Of a stretch of DNA of 39,578 nt, positions 39,451 through 39,578 are shown piece after piece (within the stretch, counting starts at the first letter, position 1; the number at the start of each line of letters is the position of its first letter). The stretch spans positions 1-39,578 of the forward strand of contig NZ_JAAOLY010000032.1 in NCBI RefSeq assembly GCF_011601275.1, written 5' to 3'. The notes below the pieces were generated by a model that saw only the letters and a list, made by a program, of their open reading frames with translations, made no database searches and was not told the origin of the DNA. The translations under genes and the position numbers were made by a program. Source of the stretch: Janthinobacterium lividum. Its GTDB lineage: Bacteria > Pseudomonadota > Gammaproteobacteria > Burkholderiales > Burkholderiaceae_D.

Positions 39451-39578
39451 ATGAAGACCATCAAGGTCGGCGACCAGCAACTGGATTTGTTCGCGCATGA
39501 CGTCTCGACCAGCACGCCCCCGGCGGTGCGCCCCACGGCACCGCCAGCGCCGCCCGTGGCGCCACCGGTAGTAGCACC
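39451..39578 (+). CDS. 5' end of a gene, perhaps a YgjP/SprT-like metallopeptidase
   Basis: An open frame from the ATG at 39451 to the right edge reads MKTIKVGDQQLDLFAHDV and then a Pro/Ala/Val-rich stretch. The position after plsC and a QLxLF-type opening recall the M48/YgjP-like metal-dependent hydrolases that often end this gene run in Burkholderiales, but the diagnostic HExxH part is outside the window. The frame is also open upstream without an obvious start or ribosome binding site, so the true start is uncertain. Confidence 0.4.
   Translation, partial: MKTIKVGDQQLDLFAHDVSTSTPPAVRPTAPPAPPVAPPVVA

Noticed and set aside
1..39578. CRISPR arrays, tRNA or rRNA genes, phage or transposase genes
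   Set aside because: No regularly spaced repeats, no tRNA-like cloverleaf noticed and no integrase or transposase motifs in any frame read.

Overview
The window is GC-rich, densely coded bacterial chromosome, most likely from a betaproteobacterium of the Oxalobacteraceae (Janthinobacterium/Massilia/Duganella-like). This rests on the order miaB-phoH-ybeY-(insert)-corC-lnt-glyQ-glyS-gmhB-plsC, on split alpha/beta glycyl-tRNA synthetase genes, on a PEP-CTERM-like exported protein and on Burkholderiales-type pca genes. The genus is inferred from gene content and was not tested by a search. I saw no rRNA, tRNA, CRISPR array, phage or insertion sequence.

Region 1 (1-10660, all minus strand) is an inositol locus. 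In transcription order it holds an AfuA/FbpA-type binding protein, a fused double permease, an ABC ATPase and an inositol-monophosphatase-family enzyme, then an outer-membrane porin, then iolG, an iolC-DUF2090 fusion and iolD, which runs off the left edge. Several neighbours overlap by ATGA. The same 14-bp palindrome, TGCACACGTGTGCA, lies just upstream of the binding-protein gene and just upstream of iolG, so one unseen repressor probably controls both halves. Taken together the genes predict uptake of a phosphorylated inositol, its dephosphorylation in the cytoplasm and its catabolism through the iol pathway. This is the most interesting system in the window.

Region 2 (10745-18736) carries an MHS-family transporter with a strong terminator, then an aromatic-catabolism block: pcaI-pcaJ-pcaF-pcaT-like genes followed by a fumarylacetoacetase-family hydrolase and a small thioredoxin. 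A divergent IclR regulator (PcaR-like) faces pcaI across an intergenic region with two 15-bp PcaR-like boxes. The route converts 3-oxoadipate to succinyl-CoA and acetyl-CoA.

Region 3 (18740-26263) is accessory and signalling. It has a ChaN-like lipoprotein; a persulfide-sensor-type ArsR regulator with two half-size YeeE/YedE membrane proteins and a clear AT-rich operator; a degenerate PEP-CTERM-like secreted protein; a four-gene unit with an orphan histidine kinase, DUF1697, DUF3224 and an unrecognised 59-residue membrane protein; a divergent HDOD pair; and a small HTH protein.

Region 4 (26914-39578) is the conserved housekeeping block for tRNA modification, ribosome/RNA quality control, lipoprotein acylation, glycyl-tRNA synthesis, heptose synthesis and phospholipid acylation. 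It is interrupted between ybeY and corC by a metallo-hydrolase/LysR divergent pair and a DUF4259 gene. The last 128 bases open a further gene that is cut by the window edge.
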